From assembly GCF_000622365.1 (NCBI RefSeq), contig NZ_JASC01000013.1, positions 248,001-312,000 on the forward strand: a stretch of 64,000 nt of DNA, read 5' to 3'. The stretch is from Sulfitobacter noctilucae. GTDB taxonomy: Bacteria > Pseudomonadota > Alphaproteobacteria > Rhodobacterales > Rhodobacteraceae. The translations under genes were made by a program, and so were the position numbers. The notes below the pieces were generated by a model, which worked only from the letters and a program-made list of their open reading frames with translations, searched no databases and was not told the DNA's origin. Shown piece after piece: positions 54,453 through 63,458 of this stretch. Within the stretch, counting starts at the first letter, position 1. Each line of letters starts with the position of its first letter.

Positions 54453-55643
54453 ATGAACCCCCATCTGGAACGCCACGGCATTTCGCAACGCGCCCTTGAT
54501 ATTGCGGACAAGGTCGAAACCTTCGTGCGCGAAAAGATCGTCCCTTATGAGGGCGACGCCCGCTGCGGCGCGCATGGACCAAGCGACGACTTAGGCGATG
54601 AAATGAAGGCGCTGGCGCGGGATGCGGGCGTGATGACGCCGCATATTCTTGAGGGTGGCGATCACCTGACCCAGCGCGAAACCGCTGCCGTGCTGATCCG
54701 ATCCGGCCTGTCGCCACTAGGTCCGCTGGCCTGCCACACCTGCGCACCGGATGAAGGCAATATGTTTCTCTTGGGCAAGGTCGCCTCGCCCGAACTCAAA
54801 GAACGCTTCCTGCCCCGTATGATCGACGGCAGCATGCGCACGGCGTTTTTCATGACCGAACCCGCGGATGAAGGCGGCGCGGGGTCCGACCCGTCGATGA
54901 TGCTGACTACCTGCAAGATGGACGGCAATCACTGGGTCATCAACGGGCGCAAGACCTATATCACCGGTGCGGAGGGCGCGGGCATGGGCATCATCATGGC
55001 CAAATCCGACGATGGTGCCTGTATGTTTCTCGTCGATCTGCCCGACCCCGCCATCCGGATCGACCGCGTGCTTGATACCATCGACAGTTCCATGCCCGGC
55101 GGCCATGCAGTAATCACCATCGACAACCTGCGCGTGCCCGCCGATCAGATGCTTGGGGCCTCTGGCGAAGGGTTCAAATACGCACAAGTCCGCCTTGCGC
55201 CTGCGCGGCTGAGCCATTGCATGCGCTGGCTCGGGGCCTGCGTGCGCGCCAACGAGATTGCCGGCGACTACGCCAACCGGCGCATGGCCTTTGGCAAACC
55301 GCTGGTCGATCACGAAGGCGTCGGTTTCATGCTGGCCGAGAACCTCATGGACCTCAAACAGGCCGAGCTGATGGTCTATTGGTGCGCCGATGTGCTGGAC
55401 AGCGGTGCGCAGGGCGGTGCCGAAAGCTCTATGACCAAAGTTGCGGTGTCAGAGGCGCTGATGCGCGTCGCCGACCGTTGTGTGCAGTGCATGGGCGGAC
55501 AAGGCGTGACGGCAGATACCATCGTGGAACAGGTGTTCCGCGAGATCCGCGCCTTCCGCATTTATGACGGACCCACAGAGGTGCATAAGTGGATCCTCGC
55601 GAAAAAGATCAAACGCGACTGGAAAGCGTTGAATGCAGACTGA
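54453..55643 (+). CDS. Acyl-CoA dehydrogenase
   Basis: 396 residues. The FAD/substrate motifs TAFFMTEPADEGGAGSDPS and HWVINGRKTYITGAEGAG are clear, with RLAPARLSHCMRWLGACVRA and the C-terminal ECMGGQGVTAD-like QCMGGQGVTADTIVEQVFRE. It introduces a 2,3-double bond in the acyl-CoA. AGGATACCCACC precedes the ATG. The protein is slightly atypical in the N-terminal part, as in bacterial ACAD10/11-type members. Confidence 0.93.
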   Translation: MNPHLERHGISQRALDIADKVETFVREKIVPYEGDARCGAHGPSDDLGDEMKALARDAGVMTPHILEGGDHLTQRETAAVLIRSGLSPLGPLACHTCAPDEGNMFLLGKVASPELKERFLPRMIDGSMRTAFFMTEPADEGGAGSDPSMMLTTCKMDGNHWVINGRKTYITGAEGAGMGIIMAKSDDGACMFLVDLPDPAIRIDRVLDTIDSSMPGGHAVITIDNLRVPADQMLGASGEGFKYAQVRLAPARLSHCMRWLGACVRANEIAGDYANRRMAFGKPLVDHEGVGFMLAENLMDLKQAELMVYWCADVLDSGAQGGAESSMTKVAVSEALMRVADRCVQCMGGQGVTADTIVEQVFREIRAFRIYDGPTEVHKWILAKKIKRDWKALNAD

Positions 55644-55667
55644 CCCAACACGCAGAAAGACCGTCCG

Positions 55668-56456
55668 ATGAGCACCCCAATTCTTCTTGAGATCACTGAC
55701 GGCACTGCCCGGATCACGCTGAACCGCCCGGACAAAGGCAATGCACTAGACCAGCCCATGGCCGATGCGCTTTTGGCTGCGGCCATCAAATGCGCCAATG
55801 ATCCGGCGGTCCGCTGTGTGGTGCTGACCGGGGCAGGCAAGATGTTCAGCGTTGGCGGCGATATCGGTGCGTTCGCGTTGAACAGTGATGGCATCGCGCC
55901 GTTTCTGGCGCAATTGGCCGGCACCCTGCATCAGGCGCTCAGCCAGTTTGCCGCGATGCAAAAGCCGCTGATCACACTGGTCAACGGCACCGCTGCGGGC
56001 GCGGGGCTCAGTATGGCGATATCCGGCGACGTGGTGCTGGCCGACCCAAATGCGATGTTCACCACGGCCTATCTGGGCATCGGCCTGACACCGGACGGCG
56101 GCATGACATGGCTGCTGCCGCGCCTTGTCGGGATGCGCCGCGCACAAGAGATGATTATAACCAACGCCCGTGTCAGCGCCGAGAAGGCCGCCGAGATCGG
56201 CCTTGTCACGCGTCTTGCCGCTCCCGGCGCGCTGATGGACGAAGGCGACGTGTTGGCCCGCCAGCTTGCCGATGGTGCGGTGGGTGCCATGGGGCAAGCC
56301 CGGCGGTTGCTGCATGACAGCTCAAGCTCCGGTTTCGCCAGCCAGATGGACCGCGAGCTTGCCGCGATCACCGCAGCGGGCAGCGGTCCCGAAGGCCGCG
56401 CAGGCATCGAAGCATTTCTGGCCAAACGCAAACCCGATTTTGAAAACGGCGGCTAA
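55668..56456 (+). CDS. Enoyl-CoA hydratase/isomerase, PaaG-like
   Basis: 262 residues of the crotonase family: RITLNRPDKGNALDQPM, SVGGDIGAF and the oxyanion loop GTAAGAGLSMAISGDVVLAD. In place of the second catalytic Glu is TPDGGMTWLLPRLVG, as in PaaG-type ring isomerases, so isomerisation or a related reaction is as likely as simple hydration. The gene follows the acyl-CoA dehydrogenase by 24 bases. Confidence 0.9.
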   Translation: MSTPILLEITDGTARITLNRPDKGNALDQPMADALLAAAIKCANDPAVRCVVLTGAGKMFSVGGDIGAFALNSDGIAPFLAQLAGTLHQALSQFAAMQKPLITLVNGTAAGAGLSMAISGDVVLADPNAMFTTAYLGIGLTPDGGMTWLLPRLVGMRRAQEMIITNARVSAEKAAEIGLVTRLAAPGALMDEGDVLARQLADGAVGAMGQARRLLHDSSSSGFASQMDRELAAITAAGSGPEGRAGIEAFLAKRKPDFENGG

Positions 56457-56491
56457 AGCCGCATGATGATTATACCAAAGGACACCCCTGC

Positions 56492-57607
56492 ATGAGCCTG
56501 CTTTTCCAACCGCTCGACATTGGCGCACTAACCATACCCAACCGTATCGTCATCGCGCCCATGTGCCAGTATTCCGCCATCGACGGGACCGCGCAGGATT
56601 GGCATCTGATCCATCTGGGTCATCTGGCGTTGTCGGGCGCAGGCATGATGATTATCGAGGCGACCGCGGTTTCTGCCAAGGGGCGGATCACGCCGGGGTG
56701 TCTGGGCCTGTATTCCGACGAGAATGAAGCCGCGTTGGGTCGTGTCATCAACGCCGTTCGCCAGCATTCCAACATGCCCATTACCATCCAGATCGGCCAT
56801 GCCGGGCGCAAAGGATCAAGCGAAACACCATGGGACGGAGGCGGCCAGATTGCACCGGGTGCCGATCAGGGCTGGAAGGCCGAGGCGCCTTCGGCCCTGC
56901 CCCATGGACCCGGCGAGGATGCACCGGATTCATTGGATGCTGCCGGGCTGAAAAGGGTCAAAGACGATTTTGTCGCCACCGCCAAACGCGCCGTCAGACT
57001 GGGCTTTGAAGGCATCGAATTGCACATGGCGCATGGCTATCTGCTGCATCAGTTTCTGTCGCCTTTGGCAAACGAACGAAGCGATGATTACGGGGGCAGC
57101 CTTGAGAACCGGATGCGGTTCCCGCTGGAGGTATTCGAGGCGATCAAGGCCGCTGTGCCTGATGATCTGCCCGTTTGGGTGCGTGTCTCTGCCACCGATT
57201 GGGTGCCGGATGGCTGGGATCTGGACGATACGATTGCCCTGTCGCATCAGCTCAAGGCACGCGGATGTACCGCGATTCACGTCACCACCGGGGGCGTTTC
57301 CCCGAAGCAGGAAATTCCGGTCGCCCCCGGGTTTCAGGTGCCTTTCGCCACACAGATCAAGGCGGAGGTTGGCTTGCCCACCATTGCCGTCGGGCTGATC
57401 ACCGAACCCGAACAGGCCGAGCAAATCTTGCAGGAGGGAGAGGCTGATGCCATCGCTCTGGCCCGTGGTCTGCTTTATAATCCGCGCTGGCCGTGGCAGG
57501 CGGCGGCCGCCTTGGGTGATGAGATTGACGCGCCCCCGCAATACTGGCGCTCGCAACCGCGCGAGCATCCCGACTTGTTCAAAGGCTCGAAAGTCGGCTT
57601 TCGCTGA
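56492..57607 (+). CDS. Old yellow enzyme-family NADH:flavin oxidoreductase (YqjM type)
   Basis: 371 residues. FMN-barrel marks are NRIVIAPMCQYSA with the YqjM-class cysteine, QIGHAGRKGS, and the paired residues in ELHMAHGYLLHQFLSPLANERSDDYGGS. C-terminal ADAIALARGLLYNPRWPW binds FMN phosphate. It reduces alpha,beta-unsaturated carbonyls or a dienoyl intermediate. Its place beside CoA-linked enzymes suggests reduction of an alicyclic or aromatic-derived intermediate. Confidence 0.92.
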   Translation: MSLLFQPLDIGALTIPNRIVIAPMCQYSAIDGTAQDWHLIHLGHLALSGAGMMIIEATAVSAKGRITPGCLGLYSDENEAALGRVINAVRQHSNMPITIQIGHAGRKGSSETPWDGGGQIAPGADQGWKAEAPSALPHGPGEDAPDSLDAAGLKRVKDDFVATAKRAVRLGFEGIELHMAHGYLLHQFLSPLANERSDDYGGSLENRMRFPLEVFEAIKAAVPDDLPVWVRVSATDWVPDGWDLDDTIALSHQLKARGCTAIHVTTGGVSPKQEIPVAPGFQVPFATQIKAEVGLPTIAVGLITEPEQAEQILQEGEADAIALARGLLYNPRWPWQAAAALGDEIDAPPQYWRSQPREHPDLFKGSKVGFR

Positions 57608-57644
57608 TCCGATCCTGCAAACACCACACAGACAAGGTGCCGAC

Positions 57645-58817
57645 ATGACTGATTTCACATTCAATACCACCCCGTCGATCCGGCAAATCAATGGCGGCGC
57701 GGCGCAACTCGGCAGCCTCTTGGCGGGCATGGCTTTCGCCAACACGAGCGCGAGCGTGATGTTCGTCACGGACCCCGGCATTGTCAAACTGGGCCTCTGC
57801 GATGCGGCTCTGCAAAACATCAAAGAAAGCGGGTTCAGCGTCACAATCTTCGACGGCGTGGAACCTGACCCAAAGGCCACCACCGTCCTCGGCGCTGTCG
57901 AGATTGCTAAGGCCGAGAATATCGCCTGTGTCGTCGGTTTTGGCGGTGGCAGCTCGATGGACGTGGCCAAGGTTGTGGCTCTGCTAGCCCGCTCTGGCCA
58001 GCCGATTGACGAGGCCTACGGCGTAGGGCAAGCGACCGGATCGCGCTTGCCGCTGGTGCTGGTCCCGACCACCGCCGGCACCGGATCCGAGGTGACCGCC
58101 GTATCGATCCTTACCACCGGCACGGAAGAAAAGAAGGGCATCGTTTCGCCCATAATCCTGCCCGACGTCGCCTTGCTGGACGCGGAACTGACGCTGGGCC
58201 TGCCGCCGCATATCACCGCCGCCACCGGCGTCGATGCTATGGTTCACGCGATCGAGGCCTATACTTCGCGCAGCGCCAACAACAATCCGATCTCCAAGAT
58301 GCTCGCGGTACAGGCGCTGGACCTTCTGGGCGCGAACATCCGCACAGCGGTCAGCGATGGCAGCAATATCGAGGCGCGGCAGAACATGCTGCTGGGGTCA
58401 ATGCTGGCAGGGCAGGCCTTTGCCAATGCGCCTGTCGCCGCCGTGCACGCGCTGGCCTATCCTGTGGGCAGCCTTTTTCACGTCCCCCACGGTCTCTCTA
58501 ACGCGCTGGTACTGGCCGAGGTGATGCGCTTTAACGCGCCCGAATGTGCCACGGAATATGCAGCCCTCGCGCCCCATGTCTTTGCCGATATCGACACCGC
58601 CCGTGGGGCGCAGGCGATCTGCGCGGAGTTCATCGAACGGCTGGTGGCACTGAACGTCGATCTGGGGCTGGAAAAAGGACTACGGCAGGTCGGCATCAAT
58701 GAGGCTGACCTTGACCGGCTGTCATCGGATGCGATGAACCAGACCCGTCTGCTGGTGAACAATCCACGGGAAGTGACACTGGCCGATGCGCGACACATCT
58801 ATGAAGCGTCGATGTAG
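57645..58817 (+). CDS. Iron-containing alcohol dehydrogenase
   Basis: 390 residues of group III ADH. NAD-binding GFGGGSSMDVAKVVALL (around residue 95) and TTAGTGSEVTAVSI are present. The iron ligands Asp-His-His-His are in ATGVDAMVHAIEAY, VHALAYPVGSLFHVPHGLSNALVL and similar. It oxidises or reduces an alcohol or aldehyde of the pathway (maleylacetate-reductase-like members also share the fold). AAGGTGCCGAC precedes the ATG at 57645. Last gene of the operon, 3 bases from the convergent urtE. Confidence 0.93.
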   Translation: MTDFTFNTTPSIRQINGGAAQLGSLLAGMAFANTSASVMFVTDPGIVKLGLCDAALQNIKESGFSVTIFDGVEPDPKATTVLGAVEIAKAENIACVVGFGGGSSMDVAKVVALLARSGQPIDEAYGVGQATGSRLPLVLVPTTAGTGSEVTAVSILTTGTEEKKGIVSPIILPDVALLDAELTLGLPPHITAATGVDAMVHAIEAYTSRSANNNPISKMLAVQALDLLGANIRTAVSDGSNIEARQNMLLGSMLAGQAFANAPVAAVHALAYPVGSLFHVPHGLSNALVLAEVMRFNAPECATEYAALAPHVFADIDTARGAQAICAEFIERLVALNVDLGLEKGLRQVGINEADLDRLSSDAMNQTRLLVNNPREVTLADARHIYEASM

Positions 58818-58820
58818 CGC

Positions 58821-59516
58821 CTAGACCGACACCGCCGCCAGCAGATCCTCGCGGGTGATCTCTTCTTTGGCGACGTTGCGGATGACATGCCCGCGTTCCA
58901 AAACGATGATCCGGTCCGCCAGATCAAAGGCGAAGTCGAAATACTGCTCAACCAGAACGATCGCCATATCGCCCCGGTCACGCAGCAGGCTGATCACTTT
59001 GCCGATGTGCTGGATGATATTGGGCTGGATGCCCTCGGTCGGTTCGTCCAGCAGCAGCAACTTGGGTTTGGTAATTAGCGCCCGCGCGATGGCCAGCTGT
59101 TGCTGCTGCCCGCCCGACAGATCACCGCCGCGCCGGTGCTCCATTTCCTTAAGCACGGGGAACAGCTCGAAAATATCGTCGGGGATAAAATGCTCGGCCT
59201 TGGGCAAACACGCGAATCCGGTTTGCAGGTTCTCGCGTACGGTCAGCAGCGGAAAGATATCGCGCCCCTGCGGAACATAGCCGACACCCATCCGCGCCAG
59301 CCGATCCGCAGGCAGCTTGCCACAAGGCGCGCCGTCCAACAGCATCTCACCTCCCGAACGTGGATGCGTGCCGGAAATCGCCCGCAGTAGGCTGGTTTTG
59401 CCCACGCCATTGGTGCCCATCACACAGGTCACCTCGCCCAGATTGGCCTCCATCGAAATACCATACAGAATTTGGGAGTTGCCGTAATGCAGATCCAAAT
59501 TTTCAACACTCAACAT
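58821..59516 (-). CDS. urtE: Urea ABC transporter ATPase UrtE
   Basis: 231 residues. Walker A GTNGVGKTSLL, signature GGDLSGGQQQQLAIARALI, Walker B LLLLDEPTEGIQPNIIQHIG, where TEGIQPNIIQ is the typical UrtE version. The ATG at 59516 begins where family similarity starts; the longer frame overlaps urtD. Last gene of urtABCDE. Confidence 0.95.
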   Translation of the reverse strand: MLSVENLDLHYGNSQILYGISMEANLGEVTCVMGTNGVGKTSLLRAISGTHPRSGGEMLLDGAPCGKLPADRLARMGVGYVPQGRDIFPLLTVRENLQTGFACLPKAEHFIPDDIFELFPVLKEMEHRRGGDLSGGQQQQLAIARALITKPKLLLLDEPTEGIQPNIIQHIGKVISLLRDRGDMAIVLVEQYFDFAFDLADRIIVLERGHVIRNVAKEEITREDLLAAVSV

Positions 59517-59518
59517 GG

Positions 59519-60259
59519 TTAGCGTCCCAGATAGACGTCGATGACGTCTTGGTTTTTGGTCACATGATCCAGCGATCCCTCGGCCAGCACCGACCCTTCG
59601 TGCAGCACCGTCACCTTGCAATTCAGCCGCCGCACGAATTCCATGTCATGTTCCACCACCACCACCGCCCGAGTCTTGGCCGCCTTGACCAGAATTGCCG
59701 TTGTCTTCTCGCGCTCCGCCGGGGTCATGCCCGCTGCGGGCTCATCGACCAGCAACAGTTTTGGCTCCTGCGCCAGCAGCATCCCAATCTCAAGCCATTG
59801 CTTCTGCCCGTGGCTTAACTCGCCTGACACCCGTTCAAGCGCGTCGTGCAAGCCAATCTCGGTCGCCAGTTCAGCCACTCGCGACAGATCATCTGCGGAA
59901 GGTTTGAAAAATAGAACGGCAATCGGGCTGCGGTCTTTGCGCAGCGCCATCAGCAGGTTTTCCTGCACCGTCTGCTCTTCGAACACCGTGGGCTTCTGGA
60001 ACTTGCGGCCAATACCGGCCTGCGCGATCTTTGCCTCTGACATCCCGACAAGCGACACGCTTTTGTCGCCCCAGATGACATAGCCATCGTCGGGTTTGGT
60101 CTTTCCTGTGACAATGTCCATAAATGTCGTTTTGCCCGCGCCGTTCGGACCGATCACTGCGCGCATTTCCGCAGGTCCGATCTGGAAAGACAGGTTGTTG
60201 ATGGCGCGGAACCCATCGAAACTGACGGTCACGCCAGAGACCTCAAGAAGCGTGCTCAT
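59519..60259 (-). CDS. urtD: Urea ABC transporter ATPase UrtD
   Basis: 246 residues. Walker A GPNGAGKTTFMD, Q-loop AGIGRKFQKPTVFEEQTVQENL, signature SGELSHGQKQWLEIGMLLAQ (variant SHGQ, usual in UrtD), Walker B LLLVDEPAAGMTPAE. It overlaps the urtC stop by 4 bases and the urtE start follows at once. Partner of UrtE. Confidence 0.95.
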   Translation of the reverse strand: MSTLLEVSGVTVSFDGFRAINNLSFQIGPAEMRAVIGPNGAGKTTFMDIVTGKTKPDDGYVIWGDKSVSLVGMSEAKIAQAGIGRKFQKPTVFEEQTVQENLLMALRKDRSPIAVLFFKPSADDLSRVAELATEIGLHDALERVSGELSHGQKQWLEIGMLLAQEPKLLLVDEPAAGMTPAEREKTTAILVKAAKTRAVVVVEHDMEFVRRLNCKVTVLHEGSVLAEGSLDHVTKNQDVIDVYLGR

Positions 60260-61431
60260 TCGCCTGTCTCCTTGCGGATGCGGCCGACCAGATCGAACAG
60301 CCCCCCGATGCCGCGGGGCGCATAAAGCGTGATCAGCACAAAGCTGAGGCCCAGCAGCACCAGCCACCAGTCAACCCAGCGGATCGTATAGAACCCAAGC
60401 GGCACATCAGGGGCCTGCCCGCCGGTGAACCAACTCGATACAAGGCTGACGAAAGCGGTCCCGATTACCGCACCATAGAGCCTGCCGCGCCCGCCAATCG
60501 CCACCCAGACCGCCAGATAGATTGACGCGATGGGCGCGACCTCAGCCGGGTTGATGATGCCCGCCTGCGGATAATAAAGCGCTCCGGCGATGCCGGAAAT
60601 GCAGGCGGTTAGGGTGAAGACCGCCAGCTTGTAGGTCTCGACCGAATAGCCCAGAAACCGCACCCGCGCCTCGTTATCGCGGATGCCCCGAATGACCGAG
60701 CCGAATTTACCCGACACCACCCATGCCACCAGGAGATACCCGAGGCCCAGCGCCAGCGCCGAAGCCCAGAAGAACCACAGCGACACCACCGATTGCGGTG
60801 CGGTAACCCCCGGCAGGTTCTGCAAGCCAGACAATCCGTTGTTGCCACGCAATCCGCTGGCGTTCTGGAACAGGTAAAGCGATAGGCCCAGCGTCATGGC
60901 TTGCGTGAGGATCGACAGATACACGCCCGTCACCCGGCTCCGAAACGCCAGCCAGCCAAAGACCAGCGCCAGCACACCCGGCACCAGAATGACCAAGGCC
61001 AGTTGCAACACCAGACTGTCCGCGACGGCCCAGATCAACGGAAACTCGCTGCTGCCGACAACGCCGAAAATCTGGTTGCCGATGGCGGCCTGCACTTCTT
61101 CTGGCGTGGGTGGCAAAACGCCTTCGGACAATGCGCCTTCGACAATCTGGCGGGTGCGTTCGTACATCAGCCACATGCCGATCATGTAGCCACCCAGCCC
61201 GAAGAACGCGAAATGACCCAGCGACAGGATACCCGTATATCCCCAGATCAGGTCCATCGCGATGGCGATCAGACACAGGCACAACGTCTTGCCCAGGGTC
61301 TTTACGAAGCTGGTTGAGACGAGGCCAACCCCGAACCCTTCGGATAGGACAGTGACACCCAGCGTGAAGAACGCCAGCAGCGACAGAAAAATCAGCACCG
61401 ATGGGTTTCGTGCGATGAAAGAGCGGTTCAT
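60256..61431 (-). CDS. urtC: Urea ABC transporter permease UrtC
   Basis: 391 residues, about ten helices. Marks are IAMDLIWGYTGILSLGHFAFFGLGGYMIGMWLM, VFGWLAFRSRVTGVYLSILTQAMT, NNGLSGLQNLPGV, GVFLGY-like FLGYSVETYKLAVFTLTAC and AVWVAIGGRGRLYGAVIGT. The start is at 61431, 4 bases after the urtB stop. Forms the urea channel with UrtB. Confidence 0.95.
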   Translation of the reverse strand: MNRSFIARNPSVLIFLSLLAFFTLGVTVLSEGFGVGLVSTSFVKTLGKTLCLCLIAIAMDLIWGYTGILSLGHFAFFGLGGYMIGMWLMYERTRQIVEGALSEGVLPPTPEEVQAAIGNQIFGVVGSSEFPLIWAVADSLVLQLALVILVPGVLALVFGWLAFRSRVTGVYLSILTQAMTLGLSLYLFQNASGLRGNNGLSGLQNLPGVTAPQSVVSLWFFWASALALGLGYLLVAWVVSGKFGSVIRGIRDNEARVRFLGYSVETYKLAVFTLTACISGIAGALYYPQAGIINPAEVAPIASIYLAVWVAIGGRGRLYGAVIGTAFVSLVSSWFTGGQAPDVPLGFYTIRWVDWWLVLLGLSFVLITLYAPRGIGGLFDLVGRIRKETGE

Positions 61432-61435
61432 GGCG

Positions 61436-63391
61436 TCAATCCCCCGCTGCACGGCCCTTGAGGGCGATGATGCCCCGTGGCCGGAACTGAATGAAGATGA
61501 TGATAAAGATGATCATATAGGTTTGAGCTGCCAGTGTGTTCGACGGGTTGAGCCACTCGACGCCCTTTTGGAAACCGCCGATCATCGCCGCCCCCGCAAG
61601 CGTGCCCCAGATATTGCCCACGCCGCCCACGACCACGGTCATAAAGCTTTGCACGATGTAATCGCTGCCCATCTCCGAGGTGACTTTGGCAAACAGCCCA
61701 ATTGCCACGCCCGCGATGCCGGCAATGCCCGACCCCAGCCCGAAGGTCAGCATGTTCACGCGGTCCGGATTGATCCCCATGCTGGCAGCCATACGGGGGT
61801 TTTGCGTGACGGCGCGGGTCTCAAGTCCCAGCCGGGTGCGCTTCATAATGAAGAGGAAAAGCGCCAGAAAAAGCAAAGCGAGGATGAAAATCGCGATACG
61901 GATATAGCTGATTGCGACCACATCATTGATCACCCACGCCCCATCCAGCCAAGCGGGGGCTGTCAGCGGACGGGCTTGTGTGCCGAAGATGTTCTTGGCC
62001 AATTGCTGCAAAGCGATGGAGACACCGAAAGTCGCCAGCAATGTTTCAAGCGGACGGTGATAAAGCCAGCGCACCACCAGACGTTCCAGTGCCACACCGG
62101 CAGCAAAGGTCACCGCAAAGGCAACGGGCACAGCAATCAGGATCGACGCGGTATGATTGGGCACAAACAGCTGCACCACATAGCCCGTGTAAGCGCCCAT
62201 CATGATGAATTCACCATGCGCCATGTTGATCACGCCCATCACGCCAAAAGTGACGGCAAGGCCAATCGCTGCGAGGAAATAAATCGACATCAGCGATAGA
62301 GCATCGAGGCCCAGATCAACGGCTTGTCCGACGGCGACCCGCCCCTCTGACGCGGCAAGGGCGGCTTCGGCGGCTTCAGTCACTTCCGCAGAAGGTTCAT
62401 CGTAGACTTGGAAAAAGCGGTAGGCCGCGAGACTGGCCTCAACATCCTTGGGCGTAACCATCGGCGCTGCAAGGCCTTGATCGACCAGAACACCATAGGC
62501 CTGATCGCGTGCAGCTTCGGTATTCAGCTGCGCCACCGGAAAGCCGCCAACGCGGCCACCCTCGATGTTGGCCTCAAGGGCGGCATCACGGGCATCTGCG
62601 CTGATCTGAACCGGGACGAGGTCTTCCGCGACCAGAAGAGCATATGCGCCTGAGTAGGAGAGCGCGTCACCGCCCGGCGACAATTCTGCGGCGATATTCC
62701 CATCCGGCGGTGCACCTGCAGGTGCGGCCACCAGTTTAGTGCTGAGGATCGGGTTCAATGTGGCGCGGAAATCGACGCCCAGATCGCCAGACATGTCGTT
62801 GATTGCTGCCACGCGTGCTTCTGCATCATTGTCGTAGGCCATCGTCATCAACCGTTCGAGACGAGTCTTGCGGGCCAGAATGTCGGGGTCGGCTTCATCA
62901 GGGATCGCAGCCCGCAGGGGGGCAAGCAAATCGGGGCCGGGATCACGCGCAATCGAATCCAGCGCATCGCGGCGTTTGGTAACGTCGGGATCTGACAGTT
63001 GGAACTGCACCAATGCGGTGGCGATCATGGCGCGCACCCCGCTGTTGGGCTTCAGTTGCTTCAGATCGGTTGAGGGCGCCGTTCCCACCTCGGCACCATC
63101 TTCGAAATCGCGCAGAGTATAGCTGCCATCATCATTCTTTGTTGCGGTGAAAAACAGCCCGTCCGCCTTGCGCTGCCATATCTCCTTGGCCTGCCAAAGC
63201 TCCAGCACGGTTTGCATCTGCGGCAAACCGCTGTCGACCAATGCATCAATCGCCGGACCAATCGTCCGCCGCGAGCTTTTTTCGATCAGTTCGCGCTGGC
63301 TTTGCAGAACGTCCTGAACGGTCAGCGGTTGCGCCGAAACCACATGGGACATCATCAGCAGGGCGAGCACTGCAAACAGCAGGTTTTTCAT
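61436..63391 (-). CDS. urtB: Urea ABC transporter permease UrtB, with long N-terminal periplasmic part
   Basis: 651 residues. A signal peptide (LFAVLALLMMSHVVSA) is followed by about 340 residues of soluble, helix-rich periplasmic sequence (e.g. LDSIARDPGPDLLAPLRAAIP, RVAAINDMSGDLGVDFRATL). The last ~290 residues form the LivH-type channel (LDALSLMSIYFLAAIGLAVTFGVMGVINMAHGEFIMMGAY, MASIGINPDRVNMLTFGLGSG). UrtB of many proteobacteria shares the long front part. GGAAAGACCTG precedes the ATG at 63391. Confidence 0.95.
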   Translation of the reverse strand: MKNLLFAVLALLMMSHVVSAQPLTVQDVLQSQRELIEKSSRRTIGPAIDALVDSGLPQMQTVLELWQAKEIWQRKADGLFFTATKNDDGSYTLRDFEDGAEVGTAPSTDLKQLKPNSGVRAMIATALVQFQLSDPDVTKRRDALDSIARDPGPDLLAPLRAAIPDEADPDILARKTRLERLMTMAYDNDAEARVAAINDMSGDLGVDFRATLNPILSTKLVAAPAGAPPDGNIAAELSPGGDALSYSGAYALLVAEDLVPVQISADARDAALEANIEGGRVGGFPVAQLNTEAARDQAYGVLVDQGLAAPMVTPKDVEASLAAYRFFQVYDEPSAEVTEAAEAALAASEGRVAVGQAVDLGLDALSLMSIYFLAAIGLAVTFGVMGVINMAHGEFIMMGAYTGYVVQLFVPNHTASILIAVPVAFAVTFAAGVALERLVVRWLYHRPLETLLATFGVSIALQQLAKNIFGTQARPLTAPAWLDGAWVINDVVAISYIRIAIFILALLFLALFLFIMKRTRLGLETRAVTQNPRMAASMGINPDRVNMLTFGLGSGIAGIAGVAIGLFAKVTSEMGSDYIVQSFMTVVVGGVGNIWGTLAGAAMIGGFQKGVEWLNPSNTLAAQTYMIIFIIIFIQFRPRGIIALKGRAAGD

Positions 63392-63420
63392 CAGGTCTTT
63401 CCGGAAATACTTTGAGAACA

Positions 63421-63446
63421 GGCGGGCGCCGAAATTCGCGCCCGCC
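63421..63446 (-). other. Hairpin between urtA and urtB
   Basis: GGCGGGCGC (63421-63429) pairs perfectly with GCGCCCGCC (63438-63446), 9 bp, loop of 8. It lies 13 bases after the urtA stop, before the urtB signal. No T-run follows on the transcript strand. It probably makes the urtA message more abundant than the rest. Confidence 0.6.
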
Positions 63447-63458
63447 CGGATCTTGCGA

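Noticed and set aside
61262-62299. 345-codon plus-strand frame opposite urtB/urtC
   Set aside because: Antisense shadow of conserved permeases, rich in His/Gln/Asp, no domain.
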